Shown here: in pieces, positions 8,744-16,902 of the stretch | How the letters are laid out: each line of letters starts with the position of its first letter | How positions within the stretch are numbered: the stretch's first letter is position 1 | NCBI RefSeq assembly: GCF_002119765.1 | Contig: NZ_CP021112.1 | Coordinates: 3,218,501 to 3,282,500, forward strand | Length of the DNA: 64,000 nt | Source: Pseudorhodoplanes sinuspersici | GTDB lineage: Bacteria > Pseudomonadota > Alphaproteobacteria > Rhizobiales > Xanthobacteraceae | Direction of reading: 5' to 3' | Made by a program: the position numbers and the translations under genes | The notes under the pieces: generated by a model | The model's input: only the letters and a program-made list of their open reading frames with translations | The model's database searches: none | What the model was told of the DNA's origin: nothing

Positions 8744-9632
8744 TCAGAAGCTGACGCTGACCGCGGCGATCGGATCCCGCGCCTGGCGCAAGACCCTGGA
8801 AACTGCGCAAGCCGAGGCGGAGACATTTCAACTTTCATTTGCCGACGTATCGCCCATTCACCGCGCTTTTGCTCCGATGGCGCGCGAGCAAAAATTCGAT
8901 GTGAGCGAGATGGCCATCGTCACGGCGTTGCAGGCGATTGCCTATGGCAAGCCGTTGCTGATCCTGCCCGTCACACTGGCAGCGCGATTCCAACACGGCT
9001 GTCTCATCGCCCGCAAGTCAGATGCCCCATTGAGGCCGGAGAATCTTCGCGGACGGCGTATCGGTGTGCGCGCTTACACGCAGACGACCGGGGTATGGCT
9101 TCGCGGCATTCTTCAAAACGATTATGGTGTGGCGCCCGACTCGATCCGCTGGGTGACGCAGGAGGGCGCGCATCTTGCTGAATATCGCGATCCGTCATGG
9201 GTCGAGAGGGCGCCATCCGGCCGCACCCTTGCGGAGCTTTTGCGGTCTGGCGACATCGATGCTGCGATTTTCGGGAATGATTTGCCGGACGACCCTGATT
9301 TCGCACCGGTGATCGCAGCCCCGCGCGAGGCTGCGCGCGCCTGGTACGACAAGCACGATGTGGTCCCGATCAATCACATGATGGTGGTGCGCAAGGATGT
9401 CGCCGCAGCACATCCGGCGGCCATGCGCGATCTTTGGCAGACGATTCATCGCGCGAAGCCTGTCGCGGCGGAGCGCCCCGATATGGCGGCGATCGGCATC
9501 GCTGCAAACCGCCGTTCTCTGGCGATGATCCTGCACTATTGCGAGCAGCAGACCCTTCTGCCATGCGCGATGATGGTGGATGACATATTCGACGAGACGA
9601 CCGCCATGCTCGGTGAAACGCTGGCGGACTGA
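8736..9632 (+). CDS. 4,5-dihydroxyphthalate decarboxylase-like / periplasmic-binding-fold protein
   Basis: 298 residues. The sequence resembles Pht5-type 4,5-dihydroxyphthalate decarboxylase, whose fold is that of a binding protein: EMAIVTALQAIAYGKPL, RFQHGCLIA, then LRGRRIGVRAYTQTTGVWLRGIL. There is no signal peptide, so it should be cytoplasmic, which fits an enzyme better than a solute receptor. Pairing with a lactonase-like amidohydrolase (8-base overlap) and a Bug binding protein suggests breakdown of an aromatic carboxylate. The real substrate may not be a phthalate; many family members are uncharacterised. Confidence 0.75.
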   Translation: MLDQKLTLTAAIGSRAWRKTLETAQAEAETFQLSFADVSPIHRAFAPMAREQKFDVSEMAIVTALQAIAYGKPLLILPVTLAARFQHGCLIARKSDAPLRPENLRGRRIGVRAYTQTTGVWLRGILQNDYGVAPDSIRWVTQEGAHLAEYRDPSWVERAPSGRTLAELLRSGDIDAAIFGNDLPDDPDFAPVIAAPREAARAWYDKHDVVPINHMMVVRKDVAAAHPAAMRDLWQTIHRAKPVAAERPDMAAIGIAANRRSLAMILHYCEQQTLLPCAMMVDDIFDETTAMLGETLAD

Positions 9633-9719
9633 GGCGACCAAAATGACAGAAGCAAGCGCGCAACGATCAAACGTCGCTCGTGCGCCGCTTGCCGATCAAA
9701 TAACGAGAGGGAGGAAACA

Positions 9720-10730
9720 ATGTTGCGGTTGCATATTGGTATGACGAGTCATGTCCGGCGCGGCGTTTATCTTGCGGTTGGCGCGCTCGCCGCATTCTTC
9801 ACGGCATTGTCGCTGGATGTCACGCAGGCTGCGTCCTATCCCACCCGTCCTGTCCGTATCATCGTGCCCTATGGCGCCGGCGGCATTGCCGATGTGACGA
9901 TGCGGATGGTCGCGGAAAAGCTCTCAGACAAACTGGGCCAGCCGTTCATCATTGAAAATCGTCCCGGGGCGGCCGGCATCATCGGCATCAAGGCTGTCGT
10001 CGGCTCGGCGCCTGACGGATATACATTGGCCATGATCGGCGGAGGCCTCACCGCTGCCAAGTCGCTGTTCAAATCGCTGCCCTACGATCTCGAACGCGAT
10101 CTCATTCCGATTTCGACAACGGCGTTTTACGGACTTGTCGTTGCCACCAAGGCAGGATCGCCATTCACATCCATTAAAGACGTGATCGGTGCCGCGAAAG
10201 CCAAGCCTGGAACGTTGAATTTCGGGACGATCAATCCCGGCAGCAACCAGCATCTCTCCGGAGAGCTATTCAAGTCGATGGCCGGAATTTCCGTGGCGGC
10301 GATCCCCTTCAAGACGACCCCGGAACTGGTGACGGCGATGATCCGTGGAGATATCGACATTCTCTTCGAGTATCAGGCTGGGTTGCAGGGCAGCCTCAAC
10401 GATCGTCAGATTGTCGCCATCGCAACCACAGGACGCGAACGTTCGCCAGCGCTGCCGGATGTTCCCACAGTCTCTGAAATTGGCCTGGCAGACTATGAGG
10501 TCACGAGCTGGAATGCTCTTGCGGCGCCGGCGGGTACGCCGGCAGAGATCGTTGCGATCCTCAATAAAGCGGTCAACGATGTTCTGAGCTTGCCAGACGT
10601 GAAAGCGGCGGCTGTCAGCTTTGGCATGGAGGCGCGCGGCAGCTCGGTTGAGGACCTGCGTGAGCGGATTGCGCGTGAAGTCGCCAAGTGGGGGAAGGTG
10701 GTCGAGGCCGCCGGCATTGAGAAGAAATAA
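9720..10730 (+). CDS. Bug/TctC-family tripartite tricarboxylate-type solute-binding protein (1)
   Basis: A 336-residue periplasmic receptor. The N-terminal hydrophobic segment ends in a cleavable signal (around TQAASYP). The mature part starts with the family hallmark YPTRPVRIIVPYGAGGIAD, then IIENRPGAAGIIG and APDGYTLAM. Bug proteins bind small carboxylates in a cleft made by these two loops. The ribosome site is excellent (GGGAGGAAACA before the ATG). It is third in the amidohydrolase/decarboxylase-like operon, 87 bases downstream. No TctA or TctB membrane genes are nearby, so it may use a transporter elsewhere or act as a sensor receptor. Confidence 0.92.
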   Translation: MLRLHIGMTSHVRRGVYLAVGALAAFFTALSLDVTQAASYPTRPVRIIVPYGAGGIADVTMRMVAEKLSDKLGQPFIIENRPGAAGIIGIKAVVGSAPDGYTLAMIGGGLTAAKSLFKSLPYDLERDLIPISTTAFYGLVVATKAGSPFTSIKDVIGAAKAKPGTLNFGTINPGSNQHLSGELFKSMAGISVAAIPFKTTPELVTAMIRGDIDILFEYQAGLQGSLNDRQIVAIATTGRERSPALPDVPTVSEIGLADYEVTSWNALAAPAGTPAEIVAILNKAVNDVLSLPDVKAAAVSFGMEARGSSVEDLRERIAREVAKWGKVVEAAGIEKK

Positions 10731-10757
10731 CTCCGCGCCGGTCTGCGCGGTAGCCGG

Positions 10758-11234
10758 TTATTTCTTCGCCGGGAAAATCATGCAGGTCGTTGAGGCGTGC
10801 GCATAAAGCCTGCCGCTTGCATCCTTGATGTCGCCTTCGGACGTGCCGAGGGTGCGACCGCGATGGATGAGGCGGCCTTCCGCGCGGACAGGGCCGGTGT
10901 CCTTGGTCAATGGCCGCACGAGGTTCACCTTGATCTCCAGTGTCGTGTAAGTCTCGCCTTTCAACAGCGTCGAATGCACGGCGCAGGCGAGTGCGGAATC
11001 CAGCAGCGTCATGGCGAAGCCGCCATGCACTGTCCCGATTGGATTGTAGTGGCGCATCTGCGGCGTGCCTGAGAAGACGACGCGGCCGTGCTCGGCTTCG
11101 CTGAGCGTGAAGCCGAGCGTCTGCGTGATCGGCGGTGCTGGAAACCTGCCGTCGATCAGCCCGCGCAGGAAACTGAGGCCGTCATGTTGCAGCAGCGTTT
11201 CGACAGGCACGACGCCATACACGATTTCATTCAT
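10758..11234 (-). CDS. PaaI-type hotdog-fold thioesterase
   Basis: A 158-residue cytoplasmic hotdog thioesterase. The PaaI hallmark HGGFAMTLLDSALACAV follows MRHYNPIGTV, and the later strand TLEIKVNLVRPL is typical. It would hydrolyse acyl- or aryl-CoA thioesters. Length is slightly above the usual 130 to 150 because of an N-terminal extension. It is convergent to the Bug gene and shares direction with the DUF2339 gene upstream of it (10 bases away), so it may be the second gene of that transcript. Confidence 0.88.
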   Translation of the reverse strand: MNEIVYGVVPVETLLQHDGLSFLRGLIDGRFPAPPITQTLGFTLSEAEHGRVVFSGTPQMRHYNPIGTVHGGFAMTLLDSALACAVHSTLLKGETYTTLEIKVNLVRPLTKDTGPVRAEGRLIHRGRTLGTSEGDIKDASGRLYAHASTTCMIFPAKK

Positions 11235-11244
11235 GGCTATGGTC

Positions 11245-14040
11245 TCACGCTGGCCTTGTTTCGTCTGCCCGCTGCGGCGTGAACAACAGCCGCTGATACA
11301 GCCAGCCGATCCCCATCAGCACGAGGCCGAGGCAGATGAAGGAGAGGGCGCGGTACACGCCCTGCACGCCGGCGAGGTCATAGAGGAAGACCTTGCCGAT
11401 GGTGAGGATCACGACCGCCGCCGAGGCAAAGCGCGCCGGCTGCGATTTCAAGGCGATGCCGGCGAGCAGCAGCAAGACGCCGAAGGCGAGCCACACCGCC
11501 GAATAGGTATATTGCTCGGCGTCGGTGGTCGGCTGGCCGATCAGCACCGGCCCGTGGAAGATCGTGCGCACTTCCAGCGAGAGATAGACCAGCGCCAGCA
11601 CGATCGCCGTCACGGCGGCGATGCGATAGACGAGGGCAGGCCGCGTGTCGCGAATCTGGCGTGCGAGGATTGCCATCAGGATGGCCGGGATGCCGTAGCC
11701 GAGCAGGATGGTGTTGAACACCATGCCGCCGACCGGCTCGCCGGTGAACATCGGGTTCGTGTAAACGCCGAAGCTGATCAGGATGCCGATAAAGGACAGC
11801 GTGCCGATGATGCGCGCGCCGATATCATGCACGATGCTGTGCGTACGTGCCCGCACATGTTCGAGCCCGATGGTCATGGCAAGGCCGGTCGAAATCTGCA
11901 ATCCGGTTTCGCCGAGGCCCGCCGACGGATGATAAATATCGCCGTCATTCATCAGGTGACGGATTTCCAGCATTGCCGTCAGCGCCGTGAAGGTGATGGC
12001 TGCGGCATCGACGCTGCGCGAGGCATAATCGTCGCCGCGCTTGCGCAGGATGATGCCGGCGATCCAGAACGACAGTGCCGGAACGCCATAGCCCCAGAGC
12101 AGCCAGTTGAAGATCGGCGTTGTGCCGACATCGTTGCCGACGATGCGCGGATCGATGGCGATGCGCGCCATCACCAGGATCGTCAGCACGATGCAGAGCT
12201 GTCGCAGCATCGGCAGCGGCCGCTTGTCGGCAATGTACGCAATGCCCGGCACCATCAGCGCGAGCGCCACCGTGAGCCAGCCGCGTTCCAGCGCGAAGGT
12301 CAGGGCCAGTGCCAGCGAGGCGACGGCACCGCAGGCAAAGATCGCCGCGGCCGCAGCACTGCCGGGTGCGAAGCTGCGGCGGCTCAAGGTCTCGGTGGCG
12401 ATACCGAACAACGCCGCGAGCAGCAGCGCCAGTGCGGCAAACGGGATCGAGCGCTCGAACAGGGTGACGCCGTAATTCAGCGCCACCAGCGTGACGATCG
12501 GCGTCAGCACGCCGGTCGCCGCCCAGATGATCGCCGCATAGGGATGCACGACGCGCCCCTGCGCCAGATATCCGGCGGCGCCGAACATTGCGGCGATGGC
12601 CGCGCCGAAGAGAAGATGCAGCCGCATCCCGTCGAGCCGCGGCACCGCAGGCAATCCTGACAGCACGCCGCCCGGTTGATGCAATACGATGAAATAATCC
12701 GACGTCGACCAATGTCCGATGATGAGCAAGGCCAGCAATGCGGCGGCAGCGATCGCGGGCGTTGCCGCCTCGCTGCGCCAGGCGACCGCGATCGTCGCCG
12801 CGCACAGCGCCAGCAGCGTCATGACCGCGATGGAGTCATGCTTGTTAGCGAGCACGAGCAGGAACGTGCCGAACAGATATCCGGCCAGTACGCCGCACGA
12901 GACGAGATCGAAGCGTCCGCGCTCGGCCGGCGGTCCATAAAGGAAACCGGCGACGATGAAAGCGGATGCGAGCGCGAAACCGACAAGGGCATGGAAGGCA
13001 TGCGCGGTGATCGCATTCGCATCGAACAATCCGGCCAGCATCCAGAACAGCGCGAAGGAGGCCGCGGTGATCGCCAGCCAGCGCCACAGCCGCATGCGCG
13101 CCAGCGCATAGGCTGCGGCGGTGACGACCGCGAGATAGATATACAGCGCCCAGTAATTTGGCTGCGTGCCGCCGACCAGGGCCGGCGTCACATAGGCGCC
13201 GATCAGGCCAAGGCCGGCGAGAGCCGGGCCGTGCACCAGTGCTGCTGCGAGCGTCGCCAATGCAACGAGCCCGAGCAGCACGAACGCGGCGGCCGGCGAC
13301 AGAAATTCATACAGCGCATAAGCCGCATAGATATCGGCGTAAGCGACGGTGGTGCCCGCCGCGGTGAGAATGCTCGGGATATGCGCGGTCTTGACCTGCG
13401 CGATGCCGCTCGTGATTTCGCGGCGGCGGGCGAGTTCGCCAAGGCCGACGAGTACGAGCGCCAGCAAAGCGCCGAACAAGACGCGCAGGCCCGGCCCGAA
13501 CAATCCGGCCTCGATCGAATAGCGCACGAGGAAAATGCCGCCGAGCGCCAGCGCCAGGCCGCCGATCCACACCACCCATTGCGTGCCGAAGCGGCGTTCG
13601 AAATCGGCATAGTCGCGCGGCTTGTCCGCGGGCGGTTCTTCACCGCCGCCGGTGGCAACGGGCTCCGGCTCCGGCATGACGGGCGGCTCTGGCGTCGCCG
13701 GAATTTCAGGCGCGGGCTCGTCCGCGGTGGGCGGTGACGCCGCGATATCGTCCTGCTGTTGCCGCGCGAAGGCGGCCTGCATCGTGTCGGGTTCGGGAGC
13801 GGGCGGCGTTATATCAACGGCCGGTGCAGGTGCGGCCGGTTCAGGATCGAGAACATTCGCCGCTGCTCCGGCGGCCTCCGTCGCAGCCTCTGGCGGCGTC
13901 GGAAGGCCCGCGCTGCGCACAAACTCGGCCAGCCTGTCGTCCAGCGACCGTAATGTGACGTCGAGTTCGCGCAGACGCCCGCGCAGGCCATGCACCATCA
14001 ACAGCAGCGCGATCAGCGCAACGAGAACAAGGAATTCCAT
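11245..14040 (-). CDS. DUF2339 large multi-pass membrane protein
   Basis: 931 residues. An N-terminal membrane anchor (first 18 residues) is followed by a short helical stretch and a Pro/Ala/Glu-rich linker (about 50-145). The conserved DFERRFGTQWVVWIGGLALALGG region follows, then more than twenty hydrophobic segments to the end. This layout defines DUF2339. The function is unknown; the family is widespread in Proteobacteria and resembles a transporter or sensor only in its membrane content. It lies 10 bases from the thioesterase gene in the same direction. Confidence 0.88.
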   Translation of the reverse strand: MEFLVLVALIALLLMVHGLRGRLRELDVTLRSLDDRLAEFVRSAGLPTPPEAATEAAGAAANVLDPEPAAPAPAVDITPPAPEPDTMQAAFARQQQDDIAASPPTADEPAPEIPATPEPPVMPEPEPVATGGGEEPPADKPRDYADFERRFGTQWVVWIGGLALALGGIFLVRYSIEAGLFGPGLRVLFGALLALVLVGLGELARRREITSGIAQVKTAHIPSILTAAGTTVAYADIYAAYALYEFLSPAAAFVLLGLVALATLAAALVHGPALAGLGLIGAYVTPALVGGTQPNYWALYIYLAVVTAAAYALARMRLWRWLAITAASFALFWMLAGLFDANAITAHAFHALVGFALASAFIVAGFLYGPPAERGRFDLVSCGVLAGYLFGTFLLVLANKHDSIAVMTLLALCAATIAVAWRSEAATPAIAAAALLALLIIGHWSTSDYFIVLHQPGGVLSGLPAVPRLDGMRLHLLFGAAIAAMFGAAGYLAQGRVVHPYAAIIWAATGVLTPIVTLVALNYGVTLFERSIPFAALALLLAALFGIATETLSRRSFAPGSAAAAAIFACGAVASLALALTFALERGWLTVALALMVPGIAYIADKRPLPMLRQLCIVLTILVMARIAIDPRIVGNDVGTTPIFNWLLWGYGVPALSFWIAGIILRKRGDDYASRSVDAAAITFTALTAMLEIRHLMNDGDIYHPSAGLGETGLQISTGLAMTIGLEHVRARTHSIVHDIGARIIGTLSFIGILISFGVYTNPMFTGEPVGGMVFNTILLGYGIPAILMAILARQIRDTRPALVYRIAAVTAIVLALVYLSLEVRTIFHGPVLIGQPTTDAEQYTYSAVWLAFGVLLLLAGIALKSQPARFASAAVVILTIGKVFLYDLAGVQGVYRALSFICLGLVLMGIGWLYQRLLFTPQRADETRPA

Positions 14041-14112
14041 GGAAAAGGGATCCTGAAGGAGAACGAAATACAGACTAGTCGTTATTGGTGAAGCCGAAAC
14101 CAGCTCAACACA

Positions 14113-14213
14113 CCGCTCGTCCCCGCGAAGGCGGGGGACCCAGAATGACTATGCTGGATTCCCGCCGGAGTTTACACTCGGGCTGCGCGAAGCGTAGACC
14201 CGGGTGCGGGAAT
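14113..14213. repeat. Palindromic intergenic repeat (rhizobial type)
   Basis: A compact GC hairpin (CCCCGCGAAGGCGGGG, near 14120-14136) is followed by a second inverted repeat. Its arms are ATTCCCGC at 14158-14165 and GCGGGAAT at 14206-14213, with inner arms CACTCGGG and CCCGGGTG. It fills the gap before the DUF2339 gene start. Elements of this shape are common between genes of Bradyrhizobium-like genomes. Confidence 0.7.
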
Positions 14214-14231
14214 GAGCGGCATCAATGCCTT

Positions 14232-15197
14232 TTACCGCCGCACGCCCAGCCGCAGGCCCGGTGCATGCCGCTCCTGCATCACTTCCCGCCGGAAGCGGAA
14301 AAGCGCTGCGGGGCGTCCGCCGGTTGTGGTGGACATCTCGCCGGTCGGCTCCACCAGCTCGGTGCTTTCCACCAGCCTGCGGAAATTCTGTTTGTGCAAA
14401 TGCCGTCCTGAAATCGCCTCCACGGTGTGCTGCAATTCAGTTAGTGTGAATTCGGCCGGCATCAGTTCAAACACCACCGGGCGATATTTCAATTTGCCGC
14501 GCAGCCGCGCGATCGCGGTGGCGAGGATACGGCGGTGGTCGAACCGCATCGACAGGCCAAGATGCCCGCGCACGGCGGCCACGCGCCCGTCGCGCTGCGC
14601 TTCCTCGATCAGCCCGGCTTCATAAAGCAGCTCGTAGCGTTCGAGGACCTTCTCTTCGTCCCAGTTTGTGTGTTTGTCCGAAGCCGCGTCACCGCCGCCA
14701 AAACACAGCCGCAGCCGTTCGTTGCGCCCGGCCGCCCCGCGCGCCCATTTCGTCAAGGACGGCAGGATCGCGTCATCGATGATCGGTGGGCGTCCCTCGC
14801 GCCAGTCCTCCCACGGGAAGAAGTGATACCAGGGCCGGAAGCGCGCGCCCGCCGCCTGCAGGCCCGAGACATTCTCCGGCACGCGCGTCAGCGCCAGATA
14901 GCCGACCGATACGACATGCGGATCGGTATCGCCGATACGCGCATGCCGGCCGCGATCGCCGAAGGTATAAAGCTGCTCGACATAGACGACGTCGAGCGCG
15001 GTCTGCGCCGCCACCCATTCGCGCAGACCGATCTCGAAGGTGCGATGCGACAGCGGATCGAATGCGCCGGAGGGCAAACCGGCCGGCCCGTCTTTCCTGC
15101 CGCTTTCGCCGGCGACCAGGACCTGCGGTTCTTCATTGGTGACGGCGACGATCGCCGTGGTCAGTCCGATCTCGATGGGCGTCAGACCAACCGGCAT
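14232..15197 (-). CDS. NadQ-like NAD biosynthesis regulator (Nudix-like domain plus winged helix)
   Basis: 321 residues. Residues about 1-160 form a Nudix-like fold (VAVTNEEPQVLVAG, then GLPSGAFDP). The catalytic Nudix box is degenerate: the REUXEE position reads REWVAAQ, so the glutamates are gone. The C-terminal third (about 225-300) looks like the winged helix of NrtR/NadQ regulators (FELMPAEFTLTELQHTVEAI, then HKQNFRRLVE). This fits a sensor that binds an NAD-related ligand without hydrolysing it. NadQ regulators control nadABC in Rhizobiales; the targets here are not in the window. It starts 4 bases after the tyrosine phosphatase gene ends. Confidence 0.75.
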   Translation of the reverse strand: MPVGLTPIEIGLTTAIVAVTNEEPQVLVAGESGRKDGPAGLPSGAFDPLSHRTFEIGLREWVAAQTALDVVYVEQLYTFGDRGRHARIGDTDPHVVSVGYLALTRVPENVSGLQAAGARFRPWYHFFPWEDWREGRPPIIDDAILPSLTKWARGAAGRNERLRLCFGGGDAASDKHTNWDEEKVLERYELLYEAGLIEEAQRDGRVAAVRGHLGLSMRFDHRRILATAIARLRGKLKYRPVVFELMPAEFTLTELQHTVEAISGRHLHKQNFRRLVESTELVEPTGEMSTTTGGRPAALFRFRREVMQERHAPGLRLGVRR

Positions 15198-15200
15198 CGC

Positions 15201-15710
15201 TCACTCGAGTTCGAGGCGGAACGGATGCCCTTCATACGACGCAAGGCCCGGGCCAATGGCGCGCACGGCATCGACCATGCGGCCCTTCCGGCCAAGGATG
15301 ACGTCGGCCAGCGCCACCAGCCGGCTGTTGGGCTGGGCGGTCGGCGAGAACGAGCGAATCGCGCGGGCGATCGTCAGTTCGTCGCGCTTCGGATTGAGCG
15401 CACAGGCGGTAATGAAGGCGCCCGCCGTCGAGCGGCTGATGCCGGCATAGCAATGCACGACGATCGGCGCGGCGCGATCCCACGCGGTCACGAAATCGAT
15501 CAGCTTTTTCACATGCGCTTCGTTCGGCGGCACATAGCCGTCCATCACGGCGGTAATGTCGTCCATGTCGAGCAGCAGGTGATTGGCTTCGACGATCGAA
15601 GCCGGCCGCCGCACCATCGCGACGTCCTTCATCAGGGTAACGACGTGTTTTGCACCGGTTTCGGTTACCGTGTCATGCAGGCGGGCGAGGGAGCAGACGT
15701 GAATCATCAT
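15201..15710 (-). CDS. Protein tyrosine phosphatase-like (dual-specificity fold)
   Basis: About 169 residues. The cysteine phosphatase P-loop C-X5-R-S appears as HCYAGISRS around residue 88, preceded by VVHC, with a general-acid aspartate plausibly in the LLLDMDDI loop. It is cytoplasmic, with no signal peptide. It belongs to an alphaproteobacterial tyrosine phosphatase family of unknown substrate. Starts are TTG at 15713, ATG at 15710 and ATG at 15707; I took 15710. It lies between the HD phosphohydrolase gene (59 bases upstream) and the NadQ-like gene in one direction, probably one transcript. Confidence 0.82.
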   Translation of the reverse strand: MMIHVCSLARLHDTVTETGAKHVVTLMKDVAMVRRPASIVEANHLLLDMDDITAVMDGYVPPNEAHVKKLIDFVTAWDRAAPIVVHCYAGISRSTAGAFITACALNPKRDELTIARAIRSFSPTAQPNSRLVALADVILGRKGRMVDAVRAIGPGLASYEGHPFRLELE

Positions 15711-15768
15711 CAATTATGCCGTATCGAATCCGCCCGAGTCTTAGCACGCGCCTTCGGACGGAAAAGTG

Positions 15769-16401
15769 TCAGCCGCAGAGCTTCGCAAAACGCTCCAGAA
15801 ACCGCGCTTCCGCCGTCTCGGCGGGCCATGGTGTGAGATAGTCACGCTCCACCGACGGGGAAAGTCTCGGCGGGTTGCCGAAAAAACGCCGCGCTTCCGC
15901 CTCGCTGAAGCCGGCAAGCCGCGTGGCCTCGAGGTATGCTGCAGCGCGGTCGGCCTGCTTGATCAGCTTTTCCTGCGCCGCGGCCAGTTTCGGCGGCAGG
16001 CCGAACCGGACATGGATGGCCGCGAGCAGCCGCAATTCGACCGCCTTGTAGGAATCGCCGATCACCGCCTTGAACGGCGTGATCATGTCGCCGACCACAT
16101 ATTCGGGCGCGTCGTGCAGCATGATCGCCAGCCGCAGCTTGTCGTCGATCGGCCCCTGCTGCCGCGCAATGGTATCGACCAGCAAGGTGTGCTGCGCGAC
16201 CGAGAAGATATGCGCGCCGATGGTCTGGCCGTTCCAGCGCGGCACGCGCGCAATGCCGTGCGCAATATCCTCGATCTCGACATCGAGCGGCGAGGGGTCG
16301 AGCAGATCCAGCCTGCGCCCGGACAGCATGCGCTGCCAGGCGCGGGTCGCTTTCGTGCGGGCAGGAGCTTTGACGATTTTTTTGCTCGCGGATTTGGTCA
16401 T
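15769..16401 (-). CDS. HD domain phosphohydrolase (YfbR-like)
   Basis: A 210-residue metal-dependent phosphohydrolase with HD motifs in order: HIFSVAQH (first His), LHDAPEYVVGD (His-Asp), and QADRAAAYLEA (last Asp). The GDMITPFK segment after HD is typical of the YfbR/HDDC2-like 5'-nucleotidase group. The basic N-terminus (about 20 residues, Lys/Arg/Ala) is probably a flexible tail. It is the first gene of a run with the phosphatase and the NadQ-like regulator. A role in nucleotide turnover would suit an NAD-related neighbour, but that is inference. Confidence 0.85.
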   Translation of the reverse strand: MTKSASKKIVKAPARTKATRAWQRMLSGRRLDLLDPSPLDVEIEDIAHGIARVPRWNGQTIGAHIFSVAQHTLLVDTIARQQGPIDDKLRLAIMLHDAPEYVVGDMITPFKAVIGDSYKAVELRLLAAIHVRFGLPPKLAAAQEKLIKQADRAAAYLEATRLAGFSEAEARRFFGNPPRLSPSVERDYLTPWPAETAEARFLERFAKLCG

Positions 16402-16902
16402 TGGTCTCCGCGCTTTCTTCTCCCACGAGCGAAGCGAATGGTGAGGCGGGGGGTGATGGTGGGCATATGCTGGCGAGTCGGGATTTGGTCAATGCAACGT
16501 AGCGCAACAGATTGCGCCTGCACCAGCCGCAAGCAACAGGATGTATCCGTAGAGCCGGACCGATCGGGTTTCGCGAAAGAAGAATGGCCGCTTGGTCGGG
16601 GGGAAACCAAGCGGCCGATCCAAACCTGAAATTGGGGGAAGGGGCCGGTTTGGACGTGAGGTTAAAACCTGCCGAATACCATCGTTCCCGATAAAGCGGC
16701 CGCCCAAGCATGAAACTTCAGCGGCCTTGCCACGCTATCCAAATGTGTCTCTAGGCGCTGTTCCGGCCGGGAGCTTCACGCGCGCGCAGCTCTTTGATGC
16801 TTCAGCTTTCCGAGCGTTTCCCTTGCGAGGGACCTGTCGTCATCTCCGCCAATGTCGTGTGATAGGTGGGCGCAGCGAGCGGAGACCGGTTAATCTGGAA
16901 CA
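16402..16902. other. Intergenic region, 501 bases, no gene recognised
   Basis: No convincing coding frame. It separates the HD gene from the TIR-like operon, both on the reverse strand. It holds two inverted repeats: a perfect 11-base stem at 16586-16596 / 16606-16616, and an 8-base stem TCCAAACC (16619-16626) / GGTTTGGA (16647-16654). The left part should contain the promoter for the HD gene. Confidence 0.6.
16575..16616 (-). terminator. Putative terminator downstream of the TIR-like operon
   Basis: On the reverse strand a perfect 11-base stem (GGCCGCTTGGT with ACCAAGCGGCC) with a 9-base loop is followed by the T-rich run ATTCTTCTTT. It lies about 290 bases beyond the stop of the TIR-like gene. 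It could also be a processing or attenuation hairpin for the HD gene leader. Confidence 0.4.

Noticed and set aside
10733-10750. Possible terminator (CCGCGC/GCGCGG) after Bug (1)
   Set aside because: Six-base stem with no T run; too weak to call.
11065-12660. Long open frame (531 codons) on the forward strand inside the DUF2339 gene
   Set aside because: Shadow of the reverse-strand gene: composition is rich in Arg/Gln/Asp as expected from the opposite frame, no domain, no ribosome site.
14535-15836. Forward open frame of 433 codons
   Set aside because: Shadow of the NadQ-like and phosphatase genes on the reverse strand.
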